64,000 nt of DNA, from the NCBI GenBank assembly GCA_037179335.1, contig JAKZHN010000001.1, positions 744,001 to 808,000 on the forward strand, given 5' to 3'. Position numbers and translations under genes: made by a program. The DNA comes from Cyclaneusma minus (Eukaryota > Ascomycota > Leotiomycetes > Marthamycetales > Marthamycetaceae). Positions within the stretch are counted from its first letter, which is position 1. Every line of letters begins with the position of its first letter. This document shows, in pieces, positions 11,702-22,114 of this stretch. The notes beneath the pieces are model-generated. The model was given only the letters and a program-made list of their open reading frames with translations. It made no database searches and had not been told where the DNA came from.

Positions 11702-12899
11702 ATGACCCACCATAGCTCGTCTGCTTCTGCCTTGAGCACCAAGAACGAGCAGTCTGTGGGCGTTGTCGCACAGGGTTTGACTGAAGACTTGAGCATCCCT
11801 TCCCAGCATTCGCCCACATGCTCAGACTCTGCCAACTGCGCTACTCAAACCACTCAACCCGATGAAGACCATCAGTCCACTGAAGCTGTCCCTCCCAGGG
11901 CTTCGGGTGTCTCACCCCCACGGGCAGACAATCCAAACCCATGGACCGAATTCTGCCCTGAGTTGATGGAGAATGGTACGTACCATCTTGTCTGCTTGGC
12001 ATACTCGTGCTTTTGCAAACAATACTGATAACGCGACATACAGTTTACAAGTATCTCGGACCTACCAACAAAGCCATCAGCATGTCCCTCGTTCTGAGGC
12101 GTGTGGATTCTGGACTATTGCCCGCGAAAGTCTCTGCCCATTTCTCTGGCAAAGGCATGTTGGGCCATTCTCTACTACATACGAGTCGGTAAGTGAGCTT
12201 CGAGGTCTGGGGAGCCTTGTTTGAGGCCATTCTAATATTGGTTTCCCGATCAGATCCATCGCCATCCACTACGCCCAGTATCTGTTCAAGCATAATACTC
12301 TGTGGATCATGCTTGATTGGAAACACAATTTCATTCAAGGCTTGGTTTCTTCGAGCTGCGACATGTCGCTACGTCTCAGGCAGATCGCATCCGACAGCAA
12401 CTCTCGCGTGCCTGACAGTATCCTCCCAAGCATCTTCGCAGCCGAGCTCCGCAACCTGATTCTTCAATTACCGATCAGTTTGAATTACCCTCACGACAAG
12501 ATGTGTGTCCTTCAACAGTTCTTCGAGTCTCTCACGAATATCAAGACTGTCAAAGTCATTATGGATGACGACCACTCACCGCTGAGAAAGCGAACCACTC
12601 TCGGAGTTTGGGAGAATGCAAAGGACTTCGTGTGCATGTTTCTCGAGTTGGTCCAGAAAATGGTCTTTCAGGCTGAGATCGAGAAGAAGGAACTGCGTCT
12701 TGTGGTGATTGACGTGTCCAGCGTACCCATGGAGGGAGGATTCTTGTCGGAGATGTCCTCCCACTTTTTTCCAGCGGAGGAACTAGCTAAGGCGGGTTTC
12801 GTGAAGGTTGTTCGAGAAGGTAAGAGGGAGGCTTCACTCTTTCACTATGACGGAGAACCCTTCTTCAGGGGCGGTTCGCTTGTTCTGAAGAAGGCTTGA
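11702..12899 (+). CDS. F-box-like protein, copy 1 of a tandem pair
   Basis: Exons 11702-11975, 12044-12188 and 12254-12899 give 354 residues. The same two intron positions occur in the paralogue at 14095. An in-frame ATG at 11642 could add 20 residues; I chose 11702 because the paralogue also opens with a short Ser/Thr-rich stretch. After a low-complexity head the sequence reads PWTEFCPELMENVYKYLGP, which resembles the start of a fungal F-box (LPxElxxxIyxyL). The rest (ILPSIFAAELRNLILQLP, SLTNIKTVKVIMDD, LAKAGFVKVVREGK) aligns along its length with the second copy. If it is an F-box protein it would recruit substrates to an SCF ubiquitin ligase, but the match is weak. Function otherwise unknown. 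Confidence 0.75.
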
Positions 12900-13396
12900 T
12901 TGTCTGAGACAAAGGATGGGTAGGGTTTGGACGAGAGCTCTAGCTCGGATATGAATCATGTCATGTCCGGAACCAGTGGGAGTCTCTCATGATGCCAATA
13001 TTCATTGAAGCTATGGGACCTGGGTGGGAAAGTTTCTCGAATTGAAATTTGTTCCCTCACTCGTCTGCGCATGACCCCTTTATGATATGCTTGCCTGATT
13101 GCATAAATTCGAGACCTCCAGTTACGCTTTTACATACTCACCTCAGGCTTTCTAGGTGACTCTCTTGGATCACGTTCCGGGTGGCATTGTTTTTTTTTCA
13201 TATCGCCATAGCAACCAACAAACAAACCTATACCACCACTGTTTGCGCGTCCAACACGCGTAATCAAGCTTATCTTTCCTCCCCTACCTCTCGCTCTCCC
13301 TCCCCTCTCTTACTACCCAAGTTCCATGAAAGGGATTCGCCCTCACAACCCCGAGTCCCAAGCATACAATATATCTGTGTGCTCAAAGATCCACCC
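12900..13396. other. Intergenic between the tandem paralogues
   Basis: 3' region of copy 1 and the leader of the relict exon. There is a pyrimidine-rich stretch at 13280-13320. No gene seen. Confidence 0.35.
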
Positions 13397-13588
13397 ATGT
13401 GTCCCTATCAGCATCTCATCGACTCGGCTGCTTTGACTGCGCTGCCTGTATCACACCTCAACACAAACAAATCGAACGTCGCCCAAGAGTCAATTGCGGT
13501 AATGGCCGAGACGCTCGCGACTGAAGACCCAGGTTGGATCAGAATCCCTGAGGAGATCAAATCCATGAGCACGTATGTTGCAGGATAG
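13397..13588 (+). pseudogene. Relict first exon of a third F-box-like paralogue
   Basis: An open frame of 63 residues ends ATEDPGWIRIPEEIKSM, matching exon-1 ends of the two neighbours (PFGWMSLSNEIKDM and NPWTEFCPELMEN). In both neighbours the exon ends at a GTACGT donor. Here the aligned bases are GCACGT, and translation runs into a stop 6 codons later. Nothing like exons 2 and 3 follows, so this is a truncated copy. The LPxEI-like core is the most F-box-like of the three. Confidence 0.6.
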
Positions 13589-14094
13589 CGCCTGGGCAGC
13601 TCTCTTAGTCAGCTAGAGGTCTATATATACGGACGAGAGAGGGCTCCTTCAGCTCTTCTCTCTTCAGTCCTCTCTATCTCCAGTCTCCTGGTTATTCTGC
13701 TTATGCGACAACGTATCACACTTGATCAGCAATACAACCCATTCTGACTACCTACCTAGTCCTCCCAACTCTTCTTCTTTTACGGGCTCCGCAGCCCTTA
13801 GATGCCTAGGTGCCCTGCTAGTAGTGATATTGAACGTGAAAGCTCCGCTATTTGGAGCTAACCACTTTTAGTGGCTCGCTATGGCTCGCTCCAGTGGAGA
13901 TCCAAAGCTCCCAGCTTAAAAGAGACCCTTAGTTCCTTATCCTTTAGCTCTTTTCTCTCTTTGATTTACGACTACAGTCTCTCTCCACCCTTGGTTTATC
14001 GATCTTCTCGGTTCCTCCCTCTCCAAGGTCCCCGTGACATCCTCATCTTTACTTCTTCCCAGCAACAAGAATCCTTTGCTTCAGTCGATATCCT
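13589..14094. other. Intergenic, promoter of the second F-box-like copy
   Basis: About 500 bp including a TATATATA stretch near 13622-13629 and small inverted repeats (for example CCACTTTTAGTGG at 13863-13875). No gene seen. Confidence 0.35.
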
Positions 14095-15508
14095 ATGAGC
14101 ATGAGCAAAGCTCCTTCACCTACCTCGGACCCTAGCGCTACTACGGAAACCACTGCTATCGTCAAAATGCGAACCTCAATTACAGCCCCAGCTGCTTACC
14201 CTAGTGAAGCTGTCTCAGCTTCACCTTCCTCGCACACCAGCCCTAGCACGGAGAACACTGCCATCGTCCAGATGGAAGCCTCAATCACGGCATCAGCTGC
14301 GCGTTCTGGTGAAGTTTTCTCAACTTCACCTTCCATGGACCCTAGCACTAGCGCAGATGACACTGCCATTGTCAAGTTGGGAGCCTCAATGGAAGCAGTC
14401 ACGTTGGGAGACTCAATGGAAACACCAGCTGCTCAACCTGGTGAAGCTCTCTCAAACTGCGCATTCCCCTCTGCTCCAGTTGAGACTTCGAGCGTCTCGC
14501 CTCCTTCGGCGGTCGCTCCATTTGGATGGATGTCTCTCAGCAACGAAATCAAAGACATGGGTACGTAGCTTCTGACTTTCTCAATGTACGTGGGCTTTTA
14601 TAGCGGATACTAACAATCTCGCCTGTAGTTTTCGAGAATATGGGCTTTCACAACAAGATCATCAGAATGTGTGCTTCCGTAGGGGTTGCACATCCTCAGC
14701 AAACCACACAAATTTCGGCTTTGTTCTTCGGCGTGGACTCGGCCACGCACCCCCTTTTCCAGGCCAGCCGGTATGTGAGCTTCCAATCCTGGGCAACCCT
14801 GCTTAAGGCCACCCCCATCTCTCAAGATTGAAGTTCCTTCTCCTTAGAGATACAGTTCATTCTTTGTTCTAACATTCTTTGCCGGCTAGGTCAATCGCGC
14901 TCGAGTACGCCAAATACGTGTTTCATCACAACTCGCTCTGGATTACGATCTGGAGAGAGTATGAACCCAAGCCCAAGTGCCAGAGCTTCGCCAGTTTGCT
15001 ACATTTGAACCGCATTGCCTCGACTGCCAATTACAGTGCACCTGACAAAATTCTTCCCGATATCTTTGCAATCGAGTTACGCAGTATGATCCTGCAGCTT
15101 CCCCCGGATCCGGAAACCACTGCCGACAAAATATTTTTGCTCGAACATTTGCTCAACTCGACCAAGAATTTGAGAACTCTTCAAATCATGATGGATCGCA
15201 ATTGCCGTGAACTTCTCCCAACCTGGGAGAAGTTCAGAATATTCTTGCCCCTTGTTCTCGACTTGCTCAAGAAAACATTGATCCGGCCAACAGTCGAAAA
15301 GAAGCAGTTTCGGATCGTCTCCATCGACTTTACGAGCGTGCCTTCGGTTCCTGGTTTCTTGAGAGAGATTTCGGATACGCATCTTCCGACCGAAATGCTA
15401 GCTGCAGCAGGCTTTGTGAAGGTTATCAAAGAAGCCAGGTGGGGACAGGCCGGCGTCGCAGAAATGGGATATCGTTTAGGGGGTAGGATCGTCGTGAAAC
15501 GGGCTTGA
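14095..15508 (+). CDS. F-box-like protein, copy 2 of the tandem pair
   Basis: Exons 14095-14560, 14629-14770 and 14890-15508 give 408 residues. It is the paralogue of the gene at 11702, with identical intron positions and phases and aligned blocks: SIALEYAKYVFHHN against SIAIHYAQYLFKHN, ILPDIFAIELRSMILQLP against ILPSIFAAELRNLILQLP, and AAAGFVKVIKEAR against AKAGFVKVVREGK. The head of about 140 residues is a Ser/Thr/Ala-rich repeat region absent from copy 1. The conserved part begins GWMSLSNEIKDMVFENMG, F-box-like but weak. No transmembrane segment or signal peptide. Function unknown; a role as an SCF substrate adaptor is a guess. Confidence 0.78.
14101..14415 (+). repeat. In-frame imperfect repeats in exon 1 of the second F-box-like gene
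   Basis: About three units of 35-38 codons are built around the core TAIVKM, TAIVQM, TAIVKL. Each core is followed by xxSITA or xxSMEA and a P-x-EA/EV-S segment. The repeats preserve frame and account for the longer head of this paralogue. Confidence 0.6.
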
Positions 15509-16141
15509 TACTGCCGCACGATAGTAGCTAAGTGCGGGATTTGGGGTACTTGGAGGAGGAAGACCTAAAGGCTTCTGGATGGTAGATCACTGCCTCAGAA
15601 TTGAACGACCGCGATGGCCGCTTACAAATGGTCCCCAGCTGTAGTTAGCAAGGGAGACAGCGTGATCATTAGCTGTGGAGGTTCTTGGTAGCTTCGAGAT
15701 CGAAGTACAATACAAGTCTTCGAACCAGGAAATGGTCTTCCCTCGATTGCAAATCGTCGGAGGAATGACACCTGGTATCTCTTTCAAGCTGAGATGCCAG
15801 CAAATACTCAGATAAATAACGGAGAGTTGGCATCGGGGGTCTTTCGAGAATTGAAACATTCGATACTTCATAGACACCATTCCACTCAGATATCAAAACC
15901 CATCTTCATTTGCAACTGCTGCAGTTTACCTATAACGTACGATGCATAATTTTCCGACGACACACAATTACTGATCTTGAATGAAATTCACTTGTTTTGT
16001 AACTTCTGATACGCAGCCCTAAGGAACGAATCAAGACTAGTATAGTGAATTCCTAGGGTCGTGGGTCCCTCCCCATAAGATCAAGTAATCCTCGTTATCC
16101 AAGGCTGCCCAGGTCATAATTCAATCTTCAGTAACAGAGTC
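15509..16141. other. Intergenic between convergent genes
   Basis: 3' flanks of the F-box-like gene and of F2. Small frames on the minus strand at 15587-15896 show no features. Confidence 0.4.
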
Positions 16142-17044
16142 TCAGGGTGCTGGCTTGATGGTGTTTCGTCGGCGTCCAGATTCGCGCTCGCCCAGATCCT
16201 CCCAAGGACTTAGAGCACCATCACGCTCTGTTCCGCTCCTTGCAGTTCCACTCCAAGCCGAAGCCGTTACACTCTCATCGTCACTGCTCATGATTGCTTC
16301 ACTCTTCCTTAAGAACTCCCAACCATCTTCTTTTTCACTCCTCTCATGATCGATGGCCATCCTGGCAGCAGCCGCAAGCTTCGTGATAGCCCTCTCAACG
16401 AGTTCCTGGTCATCCTCGTCATCCCACCTGGCACCCAAGTCCATCTTGGCATTCATCCGCTGGGTACGGACGCGAAGTTCTCCGAACACCTCCGGACTTG
16501 TGAAACTGAATCTCATCTTTGTGTCGAACTCCAAGATGGTGGTCGCTTCGTTGGTCTTGAGTTGAACCGTGATTTTGAACTCATGTTTCGAGAGTATGAG
16601 CTGGAACTTGTTGTTCACAGCGATCGCCAATCTGTGGAGAGCTAACGGGAGAGACGTTGCGACGAAGATTGTGTGGTTCGCCTTGGGCTCGATAATGCCA
16701 GCGCGGTCCAGGTTGCGAGCAGTCTCGTAGTGTTTGAGCAAAGCCTGGCGGTCGGACTTTCTCATGTCATCGAGTTGGATGCTGCACCTCATATTTGTGA
16801 GGGAGAAGGTGGTCTCGTAGTACGTCCAGAAGCCATGGGCAGGAACATCGGTTCCGTTATCGGCCGCTGTAATGATGAAGGTGCGAGGGATACCTTCGGG
16901 AGCGTGGAAGAAGTAGCCTGGAGCTGTCACGCAGTAGCGTTGGTATGTGCCACTGGTGGTCGGAAATGTGTAGCCAGCACCGCTGCCACGAAAGGCAGGG
17001 TCGATAATCAGCTCGATGCGGTCATCTTCGACTCTGGGAGCCAT
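16142..17044 (-). CDS. F2: family protein lacking the zinc cluster
   Basis: A single open frame of 300 residues starts at MAPRVEDDRIELIIDPAFRG. It matches the C-terminal domain of F10/F11 along its length: IDPAFRG for VNPTFRG, HTIFVATSLPLALHRLAI for VFIANSLPVAVHRAAL, HEFKITVQLKTNEATTILEF for FRITIEIKKD...L, then a helical tail and an acidic/Ser-rich end. No Cys cluster precedes the domain; the first residues stand where the Ser-rich linker of the other copies ends. An apparent 5' UTR intron (17103-17045, GTACGT...CTATAG, with an ACTGAC branch) ends right at the ATG, as in the clustered copies. It is the only copy on the minus strand and is diverged, so it may be an old member or founder type. 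Function unknown. Confidence 0.72.
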   Translation of the reverse strand: MAPRVEDDRIELIIDPAFRGSGAGYTFPTTSGTYQRYCVTAPGYFFHAPEGIPRTFIITAADNGTDVPAHGFWTYYETTFSLTNMRCSIQLDDMRKSDRQALLKHYETARNLDRAGIIEPKANHTIFVATSLPLALHRLAIAVNNKFQLILSKHEFKITVQLKTNEATTILEFDTKMRFSFTSPEVFGELRVRTQRMNAKMDLGARWDDEDDQELVERAITKLAAAARMAIDHERSEKEDGWEFLRKSEAIMSSDDESVTASAWSGTARSGTERDGALSPWEDLGERESGRRRNTIKPAP

Positions 17045-17103
17045 CTATAGGAAGAGGTCAGTTCATACTGCGGTCAAACTCAGGAGAATGGTTAGGTACG
17101 TAC
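17045..17103 (-). other. Probable 5' UTR intron of F2
   Basis: On the minus strand the bases run GTACGTACC...AACTGACCTCTTCCTATAG and end directly before ATGGCTCCC. An upstream frame at 17243-17058 could instead be a coding first exon using a donor 4 bases further in, but the better donor is not in frame. Confidence 0.5.
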
Positions 17104-17524
17104 TGCGCAATAGGGCGCAAGTGATGCCAACTTCGTCTTCCGCGTGTTTGCCCAATTGTAGACGAAGAGTAGTTTTTCGAAAGCTGGAAGTGTAACTGCT
17201 TGCGTAGGAACCAAGCGCCTTGGTCGCTTTCCCCGGTTCCCAAGACGAATGACGCGTGGAAGAACGGAAACGAACGAGAGAGAAGATCTCGGGAAGTATT
17301 TGCTCCAGAGCTCGGGGCGGCTTGTATCGTGATTATTTGATTGCGAATATGGTAGTCGGGATTCCGCTCGCTAAAGGTTGCCGACCATCGTCGTGATTAG
17401 CGCCGGTCACTTCAATCAGTATATATTCCAATCCTCCCTAACTCTCTTTCTTGCAACCCTGCCAAGTCCAGCTCGATAGTAGCAAGTTGCTCGAGGCTTT
17501 CCAAGCCCTACTGCTACCACACAG
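17104..17524. promoter_or_regulatory. Divergent upstream region of F2 and F3
   Basis: About 420 bp that should hold both promoters. F2 and F3 are transcribed away from each other here. No specific site identified. Confidence 0.35.
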
Positions 17525-17594
17525 GTAACACTTGTCCCTCTCGCTATCCCATCTTCTCTTCTTGAGCAGATAGACTAACCTCCCTTGTCTGCAG
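17525..17594 (+). other. 5' UTR intron of F3
   Basis: GTAACACTTG...GACTAACC...TCTGCAG, 70 nt, ending 14 bases before the ATG. The position matches the leader introns of the other family copies. Confidence 0.6.
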
Positions 17595-17608
17595 TTCAGG
17601 ACGAAGCA

Positions 17609-18965
17609 ATGCCACCCAAAAGATGCCAGCCGTGTAGGGCTAGCTATCGAAAATGCGATCTCCAGTCTCCATGTGGGACTTGCCTCCGGAAAGAACAAGG
17701 TCTTGCTTGCACCTACGCCACGCAAAGCCTCGGAAACAACACGCAGGCCATGAACTCAGCCGTCCTGAGTTCAGCCGTCCCAGGTCCAGCGGTCTCAAGT
17801 CCACCAACCATGTCCACCGCCAACCAAGGCACAGTCATATCTGACGCTGGTCCTAGTGACGGTGGCCCTTCCGCCTCAACCACTACGAAAAATGTTGAGA
17901 TACGCAGCGCCAATCATCATTCCGAAGTCGAAAACGCAAAGACCGAGAAGGGAACCAAAGAGCAGCTCTTTCTTCACACAACTCTCCCTGTTCAGCGCCT
18001 CAAGATCTCCGTCTTCGTGAATCCTACATTCAGGGGTCTTGAGCACCAAGTCTACCGTGAAGTTGAGCAGCTCTACATCGTGGGCACCTCCCATCCTGCG
18101 CATGACCGTCTCACCAAATCTCTACGCCTCATTTCACGTCGCTAGGATGTCGCTAGGGTGGGTGGATTTGAGATTTGGGGATAGAAAACAGCAGTTCTAG
18201 GGAATTCATCTGCACTAGCAGATGATATGGGATGTTCGGACTTATTTTAAGATGTCCACAAGCTTTTCGGAACTTCTCACGCATCACTCCGGCTACCCCC
18301 TTTGAGCCGGTAACACGTTCACACTGGGACAAATATCCCAACTTCTCCGCTGCTTTCTCCATCACGAGTCCCAACGCCTCCAGCACCCCTTGCGCCCCCG
18401 GAGATACCAGTCCAGGCATCATTGGCCACTCGGCTACACTGAGAGCCCCCCAGCGGAAGCGTTTTTGTGGTGATGGAATGCGCTGGCTGTGGCTGTTTAG
18501 AGAGCGGCTCTTGCAATGAGTCCTAGGACCGACGATGGAAACTTCCGACTTACACTGGAGCTGAGGAGCGACGCCAATACAACGATGGTGGTCTTTGATG
18601 CCGACTTCAAAATGGGTTTGGACTGCCCGGTTGATTTCGAGCCCTCTTGTTGCCCAACAATTCCGGTACATACACGACGACCGGCAATGCAACCATGGGA
18701 GCCGTCTATGCCTGCAATAATATGAACGGCACCAATACTGTCGTTATCCACCACTTAACCAACGCGGAAATAAGACCTATTATCTATGGTCCCCTCGCCG
18801 TCAACCCGCCCGCCCCCGTTCCCATTGGTTCCAGTGCCGGTACCCATATAAAGAAGTTGCTCAATCACGATGGAGATGGGCGCGCGGAGTGACAGGGAAA
18901 TCGTGAATGGCGCGATGGAGAAAATGAGGAATCTCGCTCAGACGCCGGTGAGTAGGTACTGGAGC
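17609..18965 (+). pseudogene. F3: zinc-cluster family copy, frameshifted and interrupted
   Basis: The first open part (17609-18145, 178 residues) has a full cluster with Cys6, 9, 16, 22, 25 and 34 (RCQPC, RKC, PCGTC) but SYRKCDL instead of GHRxCDR. It then has a Ser/Pro linker and ISVFVNPTFRGLEHQVY...EQLYIV, and ends at TAG. Family blocks continue in other frames: RITPATPFEPVTRSHWDKYP at about 18275, DDGNFRLTLELRSD and TTMVVFDADF at about 18530-18600, and a tail REIVNGAMEKMRNLAQTP at about 18895-18950. At least two frameshifts and a foreign block (about 18645-18887) break it. The intact 5' part could still give a short cluster-containing protein. It was once a full gene like F10; the upstream leader intron is retained. 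Confidence 0.7.
18645..18887 (+). other. Unrelated block inside F3
   Basis: In the sister copy F4 about 60 bp separate the block ending PVNFE from the tail THREMVDAAMERLNALAQTP. In F3 about 240 bp fill this place, with an open frame containing NNSGTYTTTGNATMGAVYAC and IHHLTNAEIRPIIYGP that resembles nothing else in the window. It looks like captured coding-like sequence of unknown origin; I see no flanking duplication. Confidence 0.45.
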
Positions 18966-19199
18966 CAACGTGGAATCCTGTAGGTTCGCATATTGCTAGC
19001 AGCCAGATAGTCAACAAAAGCCTGTCGTCCACGTAACTTCAAGCCTTTCGGCCTACTGTGAGATTATCACACTTACTCCTCCAAATATTTGCAGCTTGCG
19101 CCGTGCGTGAGCAGTCGCTCCTTCTCGTTGGATCGTTTCTGCTGCCTTCTCGCTCTCGAATTCCAACGCCTCGAATCCGTCATATTCTCGTGGCGATGC

Positions 19200-19568
19200 T
19201 AGTTCCGGTAGCGTTGCCTATGCGGCAACTCTCATGGCATCCAACGGCAGGATCTTTGTAACGAACACGTTAGCCGTGGTCGTTCGTTTACAGGGCGGTT
19301 TTGGCAATGGGTCCCAGAACCGATAATGGGGAAGTTCACCGTTACACTGGAGCTGAGGAGTGACCTGAACACAACCATGATTGTATTCGATACCGATTTT
19401 AGTCTGACTCAAGATAGTCCGGTCAACTTCGAGAACGTCAAGGTGCACAACAGTATCCAGATGGACAGAACTTCAGTGGAGAATGGAATGAGGACACATA
19501 GGGAGATGGTGGACGCAGCGATGGAGAGGCTGAATGCCCTTGCTCAGACTCCATTAAGCAGATACTAG
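19200..19568 (+). pseudogene. F4: 3' half of a family copy, frameshifted
   Basis: AATLMASNGRIFVTNTLAVVV is read in one frame, followed by DNGKFTVTLELRSD, TTMIVFDTDF and VNFENVKVH in another, ending LAQTPLSRY and a stop at 19566-19568. It is closest to F3 (LAQTPVSRY), so the two are probably a local duplication. No zinc-cluster exon is found upstream. Bases 19060-19200 are not clearly family sequence. Confidence 0.65.
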
Positions 19569-20461
19569 AGCGAGCATAGAAGAGTCTAGGCTAGCTTGTA
19601 GCTTGGGGCTGGGTACTACTATCCGCTCTAATTAGTACCCTCTTCTTAGCTTAAGGTCTTCTGGCCTATTGCGAGCCTCTCAATTACCCCTTCAAATACA
19701 CAAAACTTACGCCTTGTATGATCAGTCGCTTTGCCTTGTCGAGATTGTTGCTGCTGTATTGTTTTCTTTCTTTTTAGTCACATGGCTTATGGCGAAAACA
19801 CACCCTTAGGTAAAACGCGTAGGGATGACCAGACCGTCTCAGACTCCTTATCAAGTTGACTGAATGCATCAAGAGTGTTTTCACTTCAGACTTAGGTCTG
19901 TTATTTATGAATCGACAAACCCTTGACTCGTTCATAGTCGTGAGCAATGCCGTAGATTTATAGTCCATAAGTTGGACGAGGGGTAAAGAATCAGAATCGG
20001 TAGAAAGCGACATTCTTGGAGCTCGGGCCTTATATTTACCAGGTAGATAGTAGATTATTTAGCGCGCTAAGCTTAGATTCGGCCGCTCGGGCATATTTTC
20101 CCACAATCATCACCGTCACGGCACGTGACTAGTCCTACAACGAGGCTGGAGGAGCTTTCGGGTAAGCGACCTTGCGCCAGCCTTGCGCCCGCCTAGGCTC
20201 TGCACATAAGAGCTTCGCTCCCTTTGAGCCCTTACTCCCTTGGCCATCAAGGCGAATCCCAACCTCGCTGGTTACTCTACGCCGTGACGATCGCCTCAAC
20301 ACCAGTCGCCCATACCCACTCAGGCACCAACCTTGGCTAGACTTAGCCTCGGGCCTTGCTCTACAGCGGTCACCTGTTGCCTTTCAAATCCAAGCAACGT
20401 CAAGCCCTGAGTCGCTAGAGCCTGGATAACCCTCTCAGTCCCATCTCCAACACCTTAATCG
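19569..20461. other. Intergenic upstream of F5
   Basis: About 890 bp with no gene. The last 300 bp form the leader and promoter region of F5. Confidence 0.4.
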
Positions 20462-20588
20462 GTAAGTCTCGTTCAACACTACCAGCAAACTCTCCAGAAC
20501 CTGGTCTCGCCACCAAGTGGAGTTCTCAACCTTCCCAGATCTCATCTGTCTCAAGTCAGCATACTGATCTTATTACCTTGTCGTTCAG
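20462..20588 (+). other. 5' UTR intron of F5
   Basis: GTAAGTCTCG...GCATACTGATC...GTTCAG, 127 nt. It is closely similar to the leader intron of F6, showing that F5 and F6 duplicated together with their upstream sequence. Confidence 0.6.
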
Positions 20589-20597
20589 GTTGCAAGA

Positions 20598-21170
20598 ATG
20601 GTAGTCGTGCGATGCACAAACTGCGCCAAGGGCCACCGACGCTGTGACAGAGCCTTACCATGTGGGCGTTGTAACAGCGATGGTCGTCAAGCATTATGTA
20701 CCTACGCTCAGCCATCACAATCAGGTCGGGTGACGAAAGGTCGCCGTTGAGCTCGAAGGCAGATTCCCGCCGCCAGAAGGAACAAAAGCACGCAAGCGAA
20801 CGCTTCTGACTCGAAGTCTGCTACCAGTGACGAAGCTCAGACCGAGGAGCCAGATGCCTCTCTGTTGAGACCCGATACCGACGACACCGACAACACCGCG
20901 CAAAACAAAGACGAAGCCAAGACTCCTCCTTCGGCGTCCGCCCCGGAGAGCGCGGTGGACGGTAGCGAGCAACTCGAGTCATTCCCCTGCGAGCCTTTCC
21001 CCTGGGCGCCCTTCCCCTCCGAGCCTTACTCCCCCGAGCCTTCCCCCTACAACATCGAGCAACCCTCCGGATACACTCCTGACATTCGACGTGACATTCC
21101 CTATGGTGTCAACGGCAATTACTTTCGATGAGGTCAAGGCTCATACATCGGAGGATCTTGGGCAGAACAA
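20598..21170 (+). pseudogene. F5: zinc-cluster copy with early stop and internal deletion
   Basis: The cluster is intact (RCTNC, GHRRCDRALPCGRC, last Cys34), but a TGA at 20748-20750 ends the protein after 50 residues (VTKGRR, stop). In the sister F6 the same place reads VTKGRHQGRK. The linker continues in the same frame past the stop. It then jumps to the end of the C-terminal domain (TFDVTFPMVSTAITFDEVKAHTSED in a shifted frame at about 21080-21160), so most of the domain is deleted. A 50-residue cluster-only peptide remains possible. Confidence 0.68.
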
Positions 21171-21198
21171 CAATCCCGCATGCCCAATACCTTACTCG

Positions 21199-21320
21199 GT
21201 AAGTCTCTTTCACCACCAGCAAGCTCTCCAGCTCCGGCTCCCACCATCAAGCGGAGTTCTTAGCTTTCTCACAATCTCACTGCTCTAAAGCCAGCATACT
21301 GACCGTGGCTTGCGATTTAG
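21199..21320 (+). other. 5' UTR intron of F6
   Basis: GTAAGTCTCT...GCATACTGACC...CGATTTAG, 122 nt, directly after the tail of F5. It aligns with the F5 leader intron. Confidence 0.6.
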
Positions 21321-21332
21321 ATTACAACAACT

Positions 21333-22080
21333 ATGCCGGTCGCCAGGACTAGGTGTGGCAACCGTGCCAAAGGCCATAGACGCTGCGACAGAGCTCGTCC
21401 ATGTGGGCGCTGCATTAGCGATGGCCGGAAAGGATTATGTGCCTACCTCTGGCAGCCACCGCAAACCAGCCGTGTAACGAAAGGTCGCCATCAAGGTCGA
21501 AAGCAAACCCTCGCCGCCAGCAGCAAGAGCAGCAAGGACGTGACCTCTTCCGCATCGACGCCTATCGCCAGTAATACCGCTCAAAGGAGCGAGGACGCCA
21601 CCACTTCTACGTCGAGAGATACTACCGACAACAACGAGCAGAGCGACGAGCACAGCGACGAGCAGAGCGACGAGGAACCCGTTACTTCTTTGCCGAGAGC
21701 TACTACTACCGACAACAACGAGCAGAGCGAAGAGGAACCCGACAACACGGCTGGCGACAGCTATCAAGCCAGCCCTTCGCTCTCCACGCCTAACAACGAG
21801 TACATCGAGCAAGCCCAGAGCCCCTCGCGACCAAGTCCCCCAACCGAGTCTGACCGCCTTGACGGTAGCAGCGGGCAGCCGGCCCACTCGATTCCGCCGC
21901 CGGTGATTTGGGACTTCTTTCAGAGGGGTTCAAGATGGGTATTGCCTCGTCTTTTCTGCCATAGGAATCCAAAGGCCTTGACGACTCGTAACTTTCTGCA
22001 CTTTGACTATGCATGTGAGATTTGTGTGAAGGCTAACGACACCTGGTTTCTCTGCGCTAACGCGCCGATACTGGCTTTCC
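21333..22080 (+). pseudogene. F6: copy with a damaged zinc cluster and no C-terminal domain
   Basis: MPVARTRCGNRAKGHRRCDR carries Arg where the second Cys ligand should be and two extra residues before the cluster; the other four ligands (PCGRC and a final C) remain. A long Ser/Thr/Asp/Glu-rich linker follows, with short NNEQSxE repeats at 21620-21740. No VNPxFRG domain follows: from about 21900 the sequence becomes unlike the family and runs into the leader of F7, and the open frame continues to 22343 through F7 in the wrong phase. It is best read as a truncated pseudogene fused to the next copy. Confidence 0.6.
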
Positions 22081-22114
22081 CCTCATTCGAACCTTGCCCA
22101 TCAGAACCCACGCC

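Noticed and set aside
17058..17243. Upstream coding exon for F2
   Set aside because: The best donor (GTACGT) is not in frame with MAPRV, and the family pattern favours a non-coding leader exon; kept only as an alternative.
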